In this document: positions 34,931 to 47,142 of the stretch, piece by piece
How the letters are laid out: each line of letters starts with the position of its first letter
How positions within the stretch are numbered: position 1 is the first letter of the stretch
Assembly (NCBI GenBank): GCA_001600455.1
Contig: BCKC01000002.1
Location: forward strand, 2,866,171-2,930,170
Direction of reading: 5' to 3'
Length of the DNA: 64,000 bases
DNA from: Endocalyx cinctus
Lineage: Eukaryota; Ascomycota; Sordariomycetes; Amphisphaeriales; Apiosporaceae
Position numbers and translations under genes: made by a program
Notes under the pieces: generated by a model
What the model saw: only the letters and a program-made list of their open reading frames with translations
Databases searched by the model: none
Told to the model about the DNA's origin: nothing

Positions 34931-37782
34931 TTCCTATATCAACGAGACAGGATACGGATTATCGATACGGGAGAGAGCAACGTAGGTCTTCGTTAATCCG
35001 AAATTCTATTGTGATAAATTAGAAAAATGTTTCACGAGAACATTGATTATTATAGTTCATAGGGAAGAAAAAAAAAAGGCGGGTGAAGACTAGAGAAATA
35101 AGGTGAAAAAAAAAAATGAGACTTGATAGAGGTGTAGAGGAAGATGGTACGGTTTAGGTAGAATAAGGTAGACCGCCCCAAAATGACGATGTGCAATGCC
35201 GTCGATTTTTTAGGCTTTTAGTACAAGATAGTGTGTCAATTGCCAGATAGAATGGAAGCTACTCTAGCATGTAAACAAATACTAGTTACGCTTTGGGTTG
35301 CGCAATTTGTGCTAAACAGTAGCAAAATGCATGGTTGAACAAAGTGAAAATAAATGAATAAATAAATAATGAAGTGTTTTGGTTAAAGCTACTCACCTTC
35401 AAGATACTAGCACCAAACGATACCGAAGAATTGACAAGATGCGATATCGGTAATAGGGGAAATTATAGAAAAACTTCTTAGGAGTAACACTGTCAATTAA
35501 GATATGAGAATGTGAATATATAGGTTGAGTATATTTTTTTATGAGCTGTCTGTTTTCTTAGCTCCAGTCGTTCGTCAAACTCGGCCAACTCGGATGAGAG
35601 AGCCAGAAAATAAAAAAGTGAATATATAAAAGGAGAGTGATAGGGAGAAATCCCAGTTAGTTTAGACGAACCGACGTGGAGATAGAAGACAGAACAGGAC
35701 GTCTTCGGAAGAAAAACAAAAAAAAAAAAAAGGAAAAGGAAAAAAGAAAACACAACTATTTTCTTTTCTGAAGAGAGAAAAAAAAAATAGAGGTGGAAGA
35801 ATCGACGTGAGGAAGAGAAAGGAGGGAAAATAATAATAATAATAAAAGTCGATACAAAAAATTTTGGGGGGTTTAAATTGAGTAAGGGTAAAAATAACAA
35901 GCAGCTATAAGAACCCTGCAAAGGAATAATTAGGTGCTCTCACAAGTATTACACAGTAGCCAACTGTATTTGCTTACTTATTGGTACCTTTAGGTATTAC
36001 TATAGTACATTTTACACGTAATGTGAACATTGATTTAACTTGTCAGTGGAGATCAGGTCATCGATCAGATTGTGATGATGCATGGGATCCACGAAAGCAG
36101 CTCAAAATGGCGGCCTCCTGTAATTTACTTCTTCATTCCGATTGATCCGAATAAGTTTACCAAGCAAAGATAGTGGGCTGAGGCTTATATAATATATACT
36201 AGGTACTATTGCCTAGGCTGTCAGGCTGTCTAGGTACCTAGGTAGGTACTTTACTTGCCTAGGATACTACTATTACTACTATGTAAATGTACGTAGTGTA
36301 CTACTGTGTAGTGTATATCCATAAGTAAATCTATCCATCAACTACTATCTTTATTCCTTCGATATGCCGTAGCGTAGCTTTAAGACTGCATGAGCATTGT
36401 ATACATAATCCTTGTGATTTTAAGTCCTATTCTACATTCCTATTTAAAAGGCCCTATACTCAATTGAGAAATTATCTTGGAGGGGGTCAAACTTGTATGA
36501 GTTTAACATATACCTAGGTGAGTGATTATTATAAGAATTTTAAGAATTGATACCTGAAAAACCCACCATGTACTCGACCCCTCTCTACCTAAACATACGA
36601 TAAATAGACCCCTTTATTTTTTTTTATTATTTTTTTTTTTTCTTTCCATGCAGTAATTTCGCCTATTTGAACGCGGCAGCCGGATTTTATTCCACTTCTT
36701 GGCTTTACGATTAACGAATGAACGATTCATAAATTCTTATTTATTTATTTTACCTCCTTTCAAATCTACTTAACCCCAATGCCACTGGATGTTTGTGTGT
36801 GTCTGAGTATCCATCATCTAGGTAATCTTAACTTTTCACCTAACCCAGCCATCTAGCTACCCAGCCTACCAGCTGCCCAGCTACCCAGCTGCCCAGCTAC
36901 TCAGATCTTCTAGCGTCCACTACAACTAATTATCAGGTAACGGAGTCACTGGACACAGCCTATCATTGGTGAGGCGCATAACCTTACAGCCTCTGCAAGG
37001 TTCACATAAGATAAAAATCCTTAGAGCAAAAATAGAAATTAATGAGATAAGATGACGACTTCATCATCACATCATAAATTAACTACTCCAGCAGGGCTAC
37101 CTACATACCGTAGTTTACCTAGCCACAGTCTCTACTTTATAAACTAGTGTACGTATATTCTTTTCCCAGACTTTTCAAGATAACACTAAATCTTGGGGAT
37201 ATGCAGATGGGCTTTCCTACAATGGTCTAGGGTTAAATATGCCCAAGGTACTGTCCACTATATTTACTGTTATCTACATACTATGGTACGTATGTACTTA
37301 CTGTACTTGGTCTATCGATTCAACTTTTCCTTTAAAGAGAGACTTTCCCACCCCGAAGACCGATACTCGTCCCCATACTCCATACGGATCGTCCACATAC
37401 TCCATATGGATCTTTACCAGTTCCAGTCACACATAATCCTACTCGGAAACGATCGGACATTGGTTCCTCTAGTGTAATATTACCTAACTACGTATTTACC
37501 GGCCTATAACCAGTACATAACCCAGTTACATAACCCAGTACAGTAAGTTAAGTATGATAAGTACTAAGTTAGTTAGTAGGTAACCTAGGGTGATACGGGT
37601 ATTGGTCTTACAGTAGCACTACGTCCACGGGTATCGTGAAAGAGTCACATTACTCCGAATATACACATTGAATCTAAATTTGAAAAACATATGCAAACTA
37701 CCTAGAACTGTTGTCGTATCGTAATCTCGGCCGCCTTATCTAATCCACCACCTTTTTTTTTGTTTTGGAAAATTAGTTCAAC
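34931..37782. other. 2.9 kb spacer between divergent LCB2 and AACS
   Basis: No gene is supported. The LCB2-proximal side is purine-rich with A runs. TACCTAGGTA is at 36235-36244 and TACCTAGGTG at 36511-36520. A short tandem array of CCAGCTACCCAGCTGC-like units spans about 36855-36903. Two copies of CATACTCCATAYGGATC lie near 37375-37412, and a CAGTACATAACC-type repeat lies near 37510-37545. Small plus-strand frames at 37193-37477 have no motif. Confidence 0.55.
36855..36903. repeat. Short tandem array (CTACCCAGCTGCCCAG-like unit)
   Basis: About three imperfect copies of a 16-bp pyrimidine-rich unit alternate CTACCCAG and CTGCCCAG. Confidence 0.7.
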
Positions 37783-40276
37783 ATGACTGTAAACGGCAGC
37801 TCTCGACCCCTCGAACTATGGAGACATCCGGATCCCAGCTCCACCCAGATGTACCGCTTCCTCCAGCATGTGAAGACGAAATACAGTGTGGATATAGATG
37901 ACTATCCGGGCCTGTATAAATGGTCCGTCGACAACGTCGCCGAGTTCTGGGCCGAGGCCTGGCATTTCTGCGGGATCAAGGCGTCCCAACCGTATTCCGA
38001 GGTGTTGCCGTCCGATAGCGGCAACGTCAAGCTGTTTCCGAGACCGGACTTCTTCGCCGGCGCCCTGCTCAACTTCGCCGAGAACCTCCTGTTCCCGGCC
38101 GGAGACTCCTGCGCCGTCTCGGACGACGCCGTCGCCGTCCTGACCGTGACTGAGCTCGAAAAGGACCAGAACCAGCCCCGGTCGACCACCTGGGCCGACC
38201 TGCGCGAGGCCGTCCGTCGCTGCTCCGCCGCCCTGAGAGCCGCCGGCCTCAAGCCCAAGGACGTCGTCGCCGGGTACGTCTCGAACCACGCCGAAGCTCT
38301 CGTCGCTATGCTGTCCGCCGCCGCCGTGGGCGCCATCTGGACCGGTATCAGTCCCGATAGCGGCGTCAGCGCCGTCCTGGACCGTCTCGTCCAGATCAGC
38401 CCCAAGGTTCTCTTCGCCGATAACGGGACGGTCTACAACGGAAAATCGTGGCCCGGCACCGACAAGACGGCGCAGGTCGTCGACGGGTTGAAGGAGGTCG
38501 GTCTGGAGCTCGTCGTCGTTATCGAAAATATCCCAGGCGTCGACTTGGAGCTACCGCAGCTAGAAGCGAAGGGCCTCGTAGCTAAGGAGTACAAAGCGTT
38601 CTTGAGCAGGTAGGAGAAAATTCGGGGGTGATCTAGTAGTTTGGAGCGAAGGTCCTTCCAAGAGTACTAACAAATAAATGATGCAGTGCAAATGATGAAC
38701 CGCTCAAGTTTGAGCAACTTCCTCCGTCTCATCCTCTCTATATTCTCTTCTCAAGCGGTACTACTGGTCTCCCGAAGGCTATAGTCCATACAGCCCTGGG
38801 AACTCTCATACAACATAAGAAGGAACATTTCCTGCACTGTTCGCTGGATTCGACGTCACGAATGTTGTATTATACTACGACATCATGGGTAAGCGACCTT
38901 TGAGATCTGTTCCTGGTACTGTTTATTTCGTACGGAGGGTCAGCCATATTTAACACCCCTGTCGCGCACTTGTTCCGAGATGAAATTTCTCCGTCTTGAA
39001 TCGCTCTGTTATTTTCTTTCTCAAATTCATGACAACTACTAACCCCGGGTTACCGAAAAGATGATGTGGCACTGGAGTATATCGGCCCTCGCTTGCGGCA
39101 CTACCCTTATACTCTACTCGGGCTCCCCGTTCAGACCTCACGGCTATCTCTCCCTCCCTCGTCTGCTCTCCTCTCTCCAGGTGACCCATTTCGGCACCTC
39201 GGCCGCGTATCTCACGGCGCTGGAGACGAACAACGTGCATCCGGTCAAAGAGTCGGGTATCGACCTCTCGCGCCTGCAGGCCGTCTACTCGACGGCGTCC
39301 CCGCTACCACCCTCGACCTTCTCCTTCGTCTACGAGGCCTTCCCTTCGCGCGTCAACCTCGCCTCCATCACAGGCGGGACCGACATCATCTCGCTGTTCG
39401 GCGCGCCGTGCCCGCTCCTGCCCGTCTGCGCGGGCGAGATCCAGTGCGCCGGCTTGGGGATGGCCATCGGGGTAGCCGACGGCGCGACGGGGGAGTCCTT
39501 GCCCGCGGGGGAGGACGGCGAGCTCGTGTGCCGTCGGCCGTTCCCGTGCCAGCCGTCGACGTTCTGGGGTCGCGACGCGGCCGAGGGGATGGCCAAGTAC
39601 CGAGCCAGCTACTTCGAGCGGTTCGGCGACGCGGTCTGGCATCACGGCGATTTTGTCCGGATCGACCCGCGCACGGGAGGGTTAACGATGCTGGGCCGCA
39701 GCGACGGCGTTCTGAAGCCCGCCGGCGTCCGCTTCGGCAGCGCCGAGATCTATAACGTCCTGACCCGCTTCTTCGGCGCCGGGCGGAGCGTCGTCGACGA
39801 CGCCGTCTGCGTAGGCCGCAGGCGAGAGTCGGACCGGGACGAGACCGTTTGCCTCTTCGTCGTTATGTGCGACGGGAAGGAGTTCACCCCGGACTTGCGT
39901 CGGAGCATCCAGGATACCGTACGCAAGGAGTTGAGCCCCCGCCACGTCCCGGCTATCGTCGAGGAGTGCGGTCCCGCGGGGATTCCCAAGACAGCGAATG
40001 GGAAGAAGTATGTTCACGTAGTTTTTCTACTCTTCCCCAACTTCTTTTGATTATACACAAGTTTACCCATATCATACATCCTCCTCAATATACCCCCACC
40101 TTTTCAACTCTCATCCTCATTAGATATATATGAAATTTTGTTAACCACCCGAAACTATTAGGATCGAGGTTGCCGTGAAGCAGGTTCTCTCCGGTATCAA
40201 CGTACGAGTGAACGCGAGCGTGGCAAATCCCGAGGCCCTCGAGTGGTTTAGAGAATGGGCGGCAGCAAACCCTTAG
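37783..40276 (+). CDS. AACS: Acetoacetyl-CoA synthetase
   Basis: The enzyme activates acetoacetate to acetoacetyl-CoA through an acyl-adenylate, feeding sterol and lipid synthesis or ketone use in the cytosol. Exons 37783-38609, 38687-38888, 39061-40007 and 40162-40276 join in frame to 696 residues, the normal length. The N-terminus has [18 protein letters not shown] and [16 protein letters not shown], as in AACS and acetyl-CoA synthetases. The ATP-binding loop [13 protein letters not shown] is at about 298-310, TTSWMMWHW spans the exon 2/3 junction, TGGTDI is at about 447, HGDFVRIDP at about 538, [20 protein letters not shown] follows, and the C-terminal lysine motif TANGKK lies near 655-659. 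The gap [21 protein letters not shown] is characteristic of AACS. Exon 2 has much lower GC at third positions than its neighbours. The C-terminus ends [10 protein letters not shown]. Confidence 0.95.
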
Positions 40277-40682
40277 AAAGATGGCATGAGGGAAAATAAA
40301 ACAACAGAAGAAAGTGGCGGGGTCGAAATAGACTGGGCGNGGGGACTTTTACAAGAAAAAAAACTATACAGTTAGAAGTGGGTGGTCCTCGGTTCAACGG
40401 ATCGGAGAATAGAGATTGGAGTAGAAGGGGGGAAGGTCACGTCTGGGTTACATTTATACTACACCACTGTCACATACTTACTCCATCGTTGAGCCTCCCA
40501 TATTTTTTTTTACCCATATATCAACGCTAATTCAAGTGAATATAACTGGAGTAGAAAAATTGGGCGCTTCAAAACCGTCCGTAAATTTCCAAAGCAGCCA
40601 CACGCCGTTTTCTTCGAGTGAAGATGTAATTTATTCTAGAGTCTTAGCCAGTCAATATATATATATATATATACGTATATGT
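40277..40682. other. Convergent spacer AACS / deaminase
   Basis: A 0.4 kb convergent intergenic region with one ambiguous base (n at 40340) and an AT dinucleotide run at about 40655-40673. No gene is seen. Confidence 0.6.
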
Positions 40683-42143
40683 CTACTCTCGCCACATAAT
40701 CTCTCGTAGTCTAGCCTTTTCCTCCTCCCCGCCAAAAATGACATCGATGCCTTTGCGCGCAAGATCAAGGATCTCCCAACGCTCGAGCCGAAAGTGTTTC
40801 TGGATCAGATACCACTCGTTGGAGCACGGGCTCTCGAAGACGCCGACATCGTCCGTCTAAAAAAAGAAATTAAGAGTCTAGCTCCCACAACGGAATAGGG
40901 CGGAAGAGAAAAAGGGGGTTAAGATAAGAATAAAAGAAGACTTACACAAGGCACTACGACGGGGCCGTCGACCCGCCACCACTCCCCGAAATGGTGCGCT
41001 TCGAAACTACCGACGATCATCTTGGCGTGGACGTTGCAGCTGAGGCACAACTCGAGGCCTATGCCTCCCCGGGCGGCGATTTGCTTTTTAGTCCGCTCCG
41101 GCACGTGTATGACGTGGCCGAGGCGGTCCGGCTCCCAGGACATGATGGTATCGAGCTCTGCCTCGCTGGCGCTGCACTCGGCCTCGGCGAAGTGTATGGT
41201 AAGGTTCAAGCCGGCGTCGCGAGCCTCCCTCATCGCGGGAGTGAAGGTCGAGACGTCGCCCTTGGACGGGTCGCCGCAGAGGTCCACGGCGACGACGCCG
41301 CGGTCGCGAAACCGCCTCGCCAGTACGACGACCTCGCGCGCCTCCTCGGGCGTGTTGCGGCGGTCGACCGACAGGATGAGCCGGGTCCGGATGGCGCGGT
41401 CGGGAGGAAGCTCGGCCTCGGCCGCTTTCATGGCGTCCAGCACGACCTCGACGTAGCCCGCCTTGTCCAGGCCGGCCTCGGGCAGAGCGCGCGGCGTCGT
41501 CCGCAGCTCCAGGTAGCGGACGCCGTCGTCGGCGAAGTCTTTCACGACCGCCCGGGTCGAGTATTCGATCGAGTCGACGTCGTTGACGAGGTGGTAGATG
41601 TAAGAGGAGAACAGGGGAAAAAAACTGTCAAGAAGGACCAAGATCTTAGTTTTAATAGATGAATAAATTCATGCGTCGGGTCTGCTCGGGGAAAGAGTAA
41701 TGTCTCTATAATCACATTATCGTCGACAAAAAATATTCTTACGTTTTAAGATCATAGTCGGTTTTTCCCGGTGGCATGACTAGCAAAGGATCGTCCAAGT
41801 CCGTCTTCCCGGCCGCCGTTTTTGATTTCCAGATATCGTGTAGACATTGTCTACTGATGCTACCGGAAAGGTGAGCGTGAAGCTGTAGTTCCGACCAAGA
41901 TTGAGTTAGTCATATAAACTAGATATCTTGAATCACGCGATAGTCACAGCGACCAGGAATCCGTGTCCGAATTTTTTTTTTTTCTTTTTTTGGTACGCAC
42001 GCACGCGTTATACACGACTATCATGCATTTAATTCCTAGAATAAAGGAAGTAGTATGCGAAGATATGAGACGAAGAATGAGAGTACGGAAAGGATTACCT
42101 CGATCTTTGGCATAGCCTTGAAATCAAGCTTCATCTGAGACAT
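40683..42143 (-). CDS. Adenosine deaminase-like protein (ADAL / N6-methyl-AMP deaminase type)
   Basis: ADAL enzymes hydrolyse the 6-amino or N6-methylamino group of purine nucleotides such as N6-methyl-AMP, giving IMP. Exons 42099-42143, 41743-41882, 40946-41624 and 40683-40856 join in frame to 345 residues, the usual size. The zinc ligands HAH (in IELHAHLSGS, about residue 17), the catalytic Glu in IHFAEAE (about 205) and the Asp pair of CTDDVGVF (about 290) are present. Other family marks are YIYHLVNDVDS, VRYLELRTTPR, VVAVDLCGDPSKG, RLGHVIHV and SCNVHAKMI. These fit ADAL better than adenine deaminase (Aah1) or classical adenosine deaminase. The first exon encodes MSQMKLDFKAMPKIE. A 223-codon antisense frame over exon 3 is a high-GC shadow. 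The substrate is inferred from family only. Confidence 0.92.
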
Positions 42144-43771
42144 GTTTCTCTAGGATTATACCTACCTATCGACAGCCTTTTTTCATGTTCGTAAGAATCA
42201 TCATGTATCAGCGCATATAGAACGATGGTTGGCATGTTAGTGGGATATGTTCCACGAATTTGCCTCTTTCTTTCTTTTCCCCTCTCTTTTCTAGTTCTAC
42301 TATTCACTGTTCACTGTCCACACGAGAGGGGCCACCAAGTGAAAATACATGCGATGATAATATGATAGGTAGTTAATTAAATAACCTACCTGGCAGAAAA
42401 GGTAAAAGCCGATACTTGATGTCTGAGATCGGTGATTTCAAGACGGCGAATAAAACTACTCTTCAAGTTTATTCACGGATTTAATTAAAGATGGCGTGGT
42501 CACGGGGGATACTGTAGATAGAAACCGAAATTCAGTCGGTAGCTCCCGAACGCTCGAACTGGCAAAGAAATGTTGGTCGCACCGGTTTTAGTGTTTGTTC
42601 TAGGAAAAGAAAAATAGATTTCCGAACTGTGTATACTAGAATAAACTTGTTTTGTTCTAGACGTCGAACATCCGTTGTGCACTAGGAAACATGACTCGAA
42701 GTAATAAGTAATAGGTAATCATTAAGGATAGTAAGAGTCAGGAAGGTTGTTAGAAGGCTACAATAGAAGGCTAGAAGGCTACTTAGGATATAGTTAGCGA
42801 TGCGAAGCTTTAGTGATGGGTTCGTCACAATTGGGGCTCTAATTATTTCTGTACACTGTATTCCCATGCAGCTGGATATGGATGTGTGTCGATTGTATGT
42901 AAGTACCAACCACAAACAAAAAAGTATGTTGTACTTGGATATAATATAATTTAAGCAATCCCACCTACTGCAACGGCCAAGATAGTTCAGTTGTTATCAA
43001 TCAACCATCATCACTATTCTGTTTTTATCTTTCCATCTTACTTTTCATGAAGGATGGCCCCAATCATATATTATATATTTATATTGCCACCCGCATCACA
43101 GTTACACCACCTCAACGTCTTTTAAGGTGGGAAGTACTGTACATGATGCATGGTTCAAGATCTCCCGGGTAGATCATACATCGATCACAGAGCCGAGCTT
43201 ATCATCATTTGACGGTTAGTTCGTGTACTTGGTATTTTTTTTTAAGGAGATGTTCCCAAGAAAGTATTAACCCCTCAGGTTGGTAACGGGTCGTTACAAA
43301 CACGGCCCGGTCACTTCTTACTGATTTTGGAGCTCGGCATTACGGAAAGGTGGGAGGGTACGCTCTGCGGGCGTGTATGTGTGCCAAAAGAGATGTTATG
43401 TATCCATGGATGTATATATGTATGTTGGGGTAGAGTTGAAAACGACTCTATCATATATGGGTGCAAGAGTACCCTGCATACGCGAACAAAACTTATTTGG
43501 GGAGAGCTCTGAGCTATCGAGGTATAATGCGTCTTGGCGCCTGGTAGTGCGGGCTTACTACTGTCATGAATAGCATCGTTCGCTCGTAGCTTGACGTGAT
43601 AGGTAATAAGAGCGTAAGTTTTCCAAGTTTCGTCCTTCGTAGTCTACAACCGATAACGTGACGCACGGAGTCGGCTCGCTTACCATTGCTTCCCATCCTT
43701 CTCGAACGGAACTCGGGCACGTTTGGAAGTTATTCTTTTTGGGCGGATTTCAGAGGAACCAGAAAAAAAAA

Positions 43772-43848
43772 CTTTTTCTTGCTAGGGTGACACCAATTTG
43801 ATGTCACAAATACAAGAAAAAGAGATAGAAGAGCCGTCCGAAGACGGC
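43772..43848. repeat. Nested inverted repeat followed by a second hairpin
   Basis: CTTTTTCTTG (43772-43781) pairs with CAAGAAAAAG (43813-43822). Inside it GTGACA (43787-43792) pairs with TGTCAC (43802-43807). The two stems are separated by a symmetric 5/5-nt internal loop, and the terminal loop is 9 nt. Eleven nt further on, GCCGTC-CGAA-GACGGC (43833-43848) forms a 6-bp hairpin with a 4-nt loop. Confidence 0.6.
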
Positions 43849-46150
43849 CTAAATCGTCTGAATTGCCTAGATCTGGTGGAATTGAAGATTCGGAATCGAG
43901 ATATAATACTAGCCATCAGAATACTTGGCAAGTCATCTCGAACAAGTCGACAGACTTCTAATAGTTGCTTTTAGGGGAACTTCGAGAAATTCCATCCTTT
44001 ACTCCTAGAGAGCGCTTGATTAGTTTCGAATTGCTCGTCGAAGAATCTAGGCTAGAATTAATAGATTGTAAGCTGTCATAGGAAGGGGCGATTATGTATA
44101 GTTTATATCATATCCATCATGTATGTTGTTTGTTTGTTTGTCTGCATGCATACACGTATGTAGTATGTATGTGTGTGAGTGAGTGAGTGTGTGTATATAT
44201 CCATGGATTCATGTATGTACGCATATAAATAGATATATATACAAGTATACTGAATATTCTGTACTTGTAGATGCGTTTGAATAAGCGGATATAGATAGAA
44301 TTTAGTGACGATCCCTTCTCCCTCAGCTGCTCGTGCATACATGCCTACTGTCTATGTACGTAGTAGGTAGTAAAGAGAAAATTAGCTTACGATACAAATC
44401 AGGAAGATAATATTCCTTGGTGTATTATGGATGTATGTATGGATGGATATAAATTGTCTACTACGGAGTATGTACGTGTAGTAGTATACATAGTACACGA
44501 AATATACGGTGCTAAATGGAATAACAGACTGTGTTCATCAACGGACCCATCTTTTGACGCTCTCAGTCTCATCTCCATCCATATCGTACTCTATCCCATG
44601 AAGAAGCTCCCTTAAAATGACAGGCGAGAAGAGAATGAACCTGCGCTTACAGGGATATCTAATCAAACTACTACAGGGAATGGAGGGTTGGGTGATTGGC
44701 TCGGGCCAAACGAGAGGACGAGATTGGTTAGATTCTTCCATTCATTCATAGATTATTGAAGGTAGTTATGAAGTACCTGATTACCCATGATTTACCGTCT
44801 TCAAGATGAACTGGAGAAAAATTCAATACCTGCGACGTACTTACCAATCTGAGGTAACTATGGGGTCATTTTATCTACGCAATACGTATTTTGATTCCGC
44901 CCATCCATATAAACAGCAGAATATCCGATTTCTTAATAATTGCGAGTAGCATTGCTAAGCAATTATTGGTAATGTTAAATTTGAATGGAAGTTTTTTTAT
45001 TGTCCGTTTCAACTTTTATGTATATCAACATACCTTTGTTTAGTACCGACCGATGAACCTACCAGCCTACGTACACTACTATAACCCCCGTTACCCAATA
45101 CTTTATTGTATTACTACGTATACTAGGTACCTAGGTAGTTATGTACTGAGCCTCTAAGTTAGGTAGCATATGATATTGTTCCTATATGTATAGTTCGCCG
45201 GGAGATGGGATGGGAGTATTGAATTATCATTTACCGTGAAGTATCATGAGGTTTGCGTATGCTCAGGTCAAGTAGGTATAGAACTGACTTGACGGGATGC
45301 TTTTTTGTCCTCGGGTAGTATTAAGCAGGCTTGATTTACAGGGAAGGCGACTCGATAAATACAGGTTAAATATACGGTCAAAATAAGTCTAATTAGCTAC
45401 CCATACCTTGCCAGGTAGCTTTCTAGGAATGACGGTTAGGCAGATTATTAGTCCCTGAGTTGATAGCCTGGCTATACCGTATTCGTCTTCACCCCTTTCA
45501 CGATAGGTTTGATGTACCTATTGTATTTTTTTTTTTAATTATTCCCATCTTTTCCTTACCTCCTCACTCGTTGTTATTCTCTTCTTCATTTTTTTTTTCT
45601 CTTTCTTAAGATATTTATTAACAGAACTTTAATGTCGATGATATCATGGTAAAATGTTACATCCTATCTTTATACCCGCATATAACCCCAAGTTGAAGAA
45701 AGAGAGAGAGAGGGGAAAAAAAAAAAAAACATAGCTTATTTAGTATACCATAAACCAACTCTTGTTTATTTAATTCCCAATAAGATTTAGCGTACCTTAA
45801 TAGTAAATAAAATGGAATAAAATAATAGTATATACTACATAATAGAGAATACTATTAAATAAGAAAAAAATAAATACTGTAATAACAATTAAAAAAGGAG
45901 GAAACATACGTAGTATGCAATATTAAGTATTAAATACTTACACGTACATACAGGCACAGTAGCTAGCTAGAATGCACTAATATTTAGAATAGCTAACCGT
46001 TTAAAGACCTGTTAACCTAGCAGTAGCAGATTAACCTAGCTACCTAGGTAAAAGCTAACAGTTATATGGGATACTGCGAGACTGCGTAATTGTTCTGCAA
46101 AGTACCCGTAAACTTACCCACTACTCAACTGTCCTATTATCCACTCTACC

Positions 46151-46203
46151 ACTGCTACCGATACTGCTACCGATACTGCTATTGCTACCGCTATACTGCT
46201 ATA
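46151..46203. repeat. Tandem CTGCTACCGATA-type repeat
   Basis: About four degenerate 12-bp units built on ACTGCTACCGAT follow one another upstream of the Gbeta leader. Confidence 0.65.
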
Positions 46204-47142
46204 TGAACGCTAAAAACCATCTTGCCCGAACGATAATCAATATCAATCTATTATCCAAGTCGGGTCTAGTTCCGATTTTTAATTCTTCTATTTTCTCCTA
46301 TATCCCATCTAGATATTCATCTATGCGTACACTGATCGAAGCACAGTGAGAGAAGACAGAGTCCACCAAAAAAAGATTAGGGCCCAGCTTAAGCCCACCG
46401 ACCGAAGGGTTACCCCCCTGGAGCTTGCATCTCTCTCTCTCTTTTTTTTCCCAGTTCCTCTTAACTTTTTCCCCTCTGTTCTGCTTTCTGCCTTCTGCCT
46501 AGGTACCTGGGTCTTTCTGTTTTCGCTTGGTACATCCAAATCTCTGTCATTATTCGATTAATTAATTTATCAGGTATCTTGTCTCTAAAAGTATCTTTCT
46601 CCGTCTACTCACTCACTTTCTCCTGTACTCCTGACACCTGGTACTTTACCGTCAAAACTTATTACCAGTCACTGTATTTTCCTCAATCTCTCTCTTTCTC
46701 TCTCTCATATTTTTTTTTTCCTTTCCCTCACTCTCTTACTCTCTTAGTACAGAGGTCCAGAGTCACAGTCTCTCGCTCGCTTGTAGCAAAGGACTAGCCA
46801 TCCCAATTTGAATCCTTTCCAACCTATTTCGTCCATTCATCTTTCTTCCCTCATACCTATTTCCGTGTATACTTCAATAAAAAGCTGTCTACACTTATCC
46901 TGATTTAATTCGATTAGTTTTGATTTGGTTTGGTATCCAACCTCTCAAATCTCTTCTTTCCTTTTTTTTTCTTCTTCCTTTTCTATTTTTCCCCCTTTAC
47001 CTTTATCCACCCTTTCCCCCCTAAAGGTCGCCCTCTCCACAAAACTCGACTGTAATCTTCGTAAATCAATTCTTCTCCCCCTTTCAACATCCTTTCGACT
47101 TCGTATCATCGTCCTCAAACCCATCGATAATCCGTCGTCGCA

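Larger units (their letters stand above)
42144..47142. other. 5 kb spacer between divergent ADAL and Gbeta genes
   Basis: No protein gene is supported. Contents are: AGAAGGCTA direct repeats near 42752-42782; a GC-richer segment at about 43130-44060 containing nested inverted repeats (43772-43848); GT/TATA simple sequence at about 44110-44240; TACGGAGTA at 44462-44470; TACCTAGGTA at 45128-45137 and 46041-46050; and a CTGCTACCGATA-type tandem array at about 46151-46203. From about 46280 to 47142 the plus strand is strongly pyrimidine-rich, as expected for the Gbeta promoter and leader. Confidence 0.55.

Noticed and set aside
35493..35921. 142-codon minus-strand frame upstream of LCB2
   Set aside because: It translates purine/pyrimidine runs into poly-Phe/Leu/Ser. 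It is a promoter and leader tract, not a protein.
40991..41662. 223-codon plus-strand open frame over the ADAL gene
   Set aside because: Antisense shadow of a GC-rich exon that itself carries the deaminase motifs.
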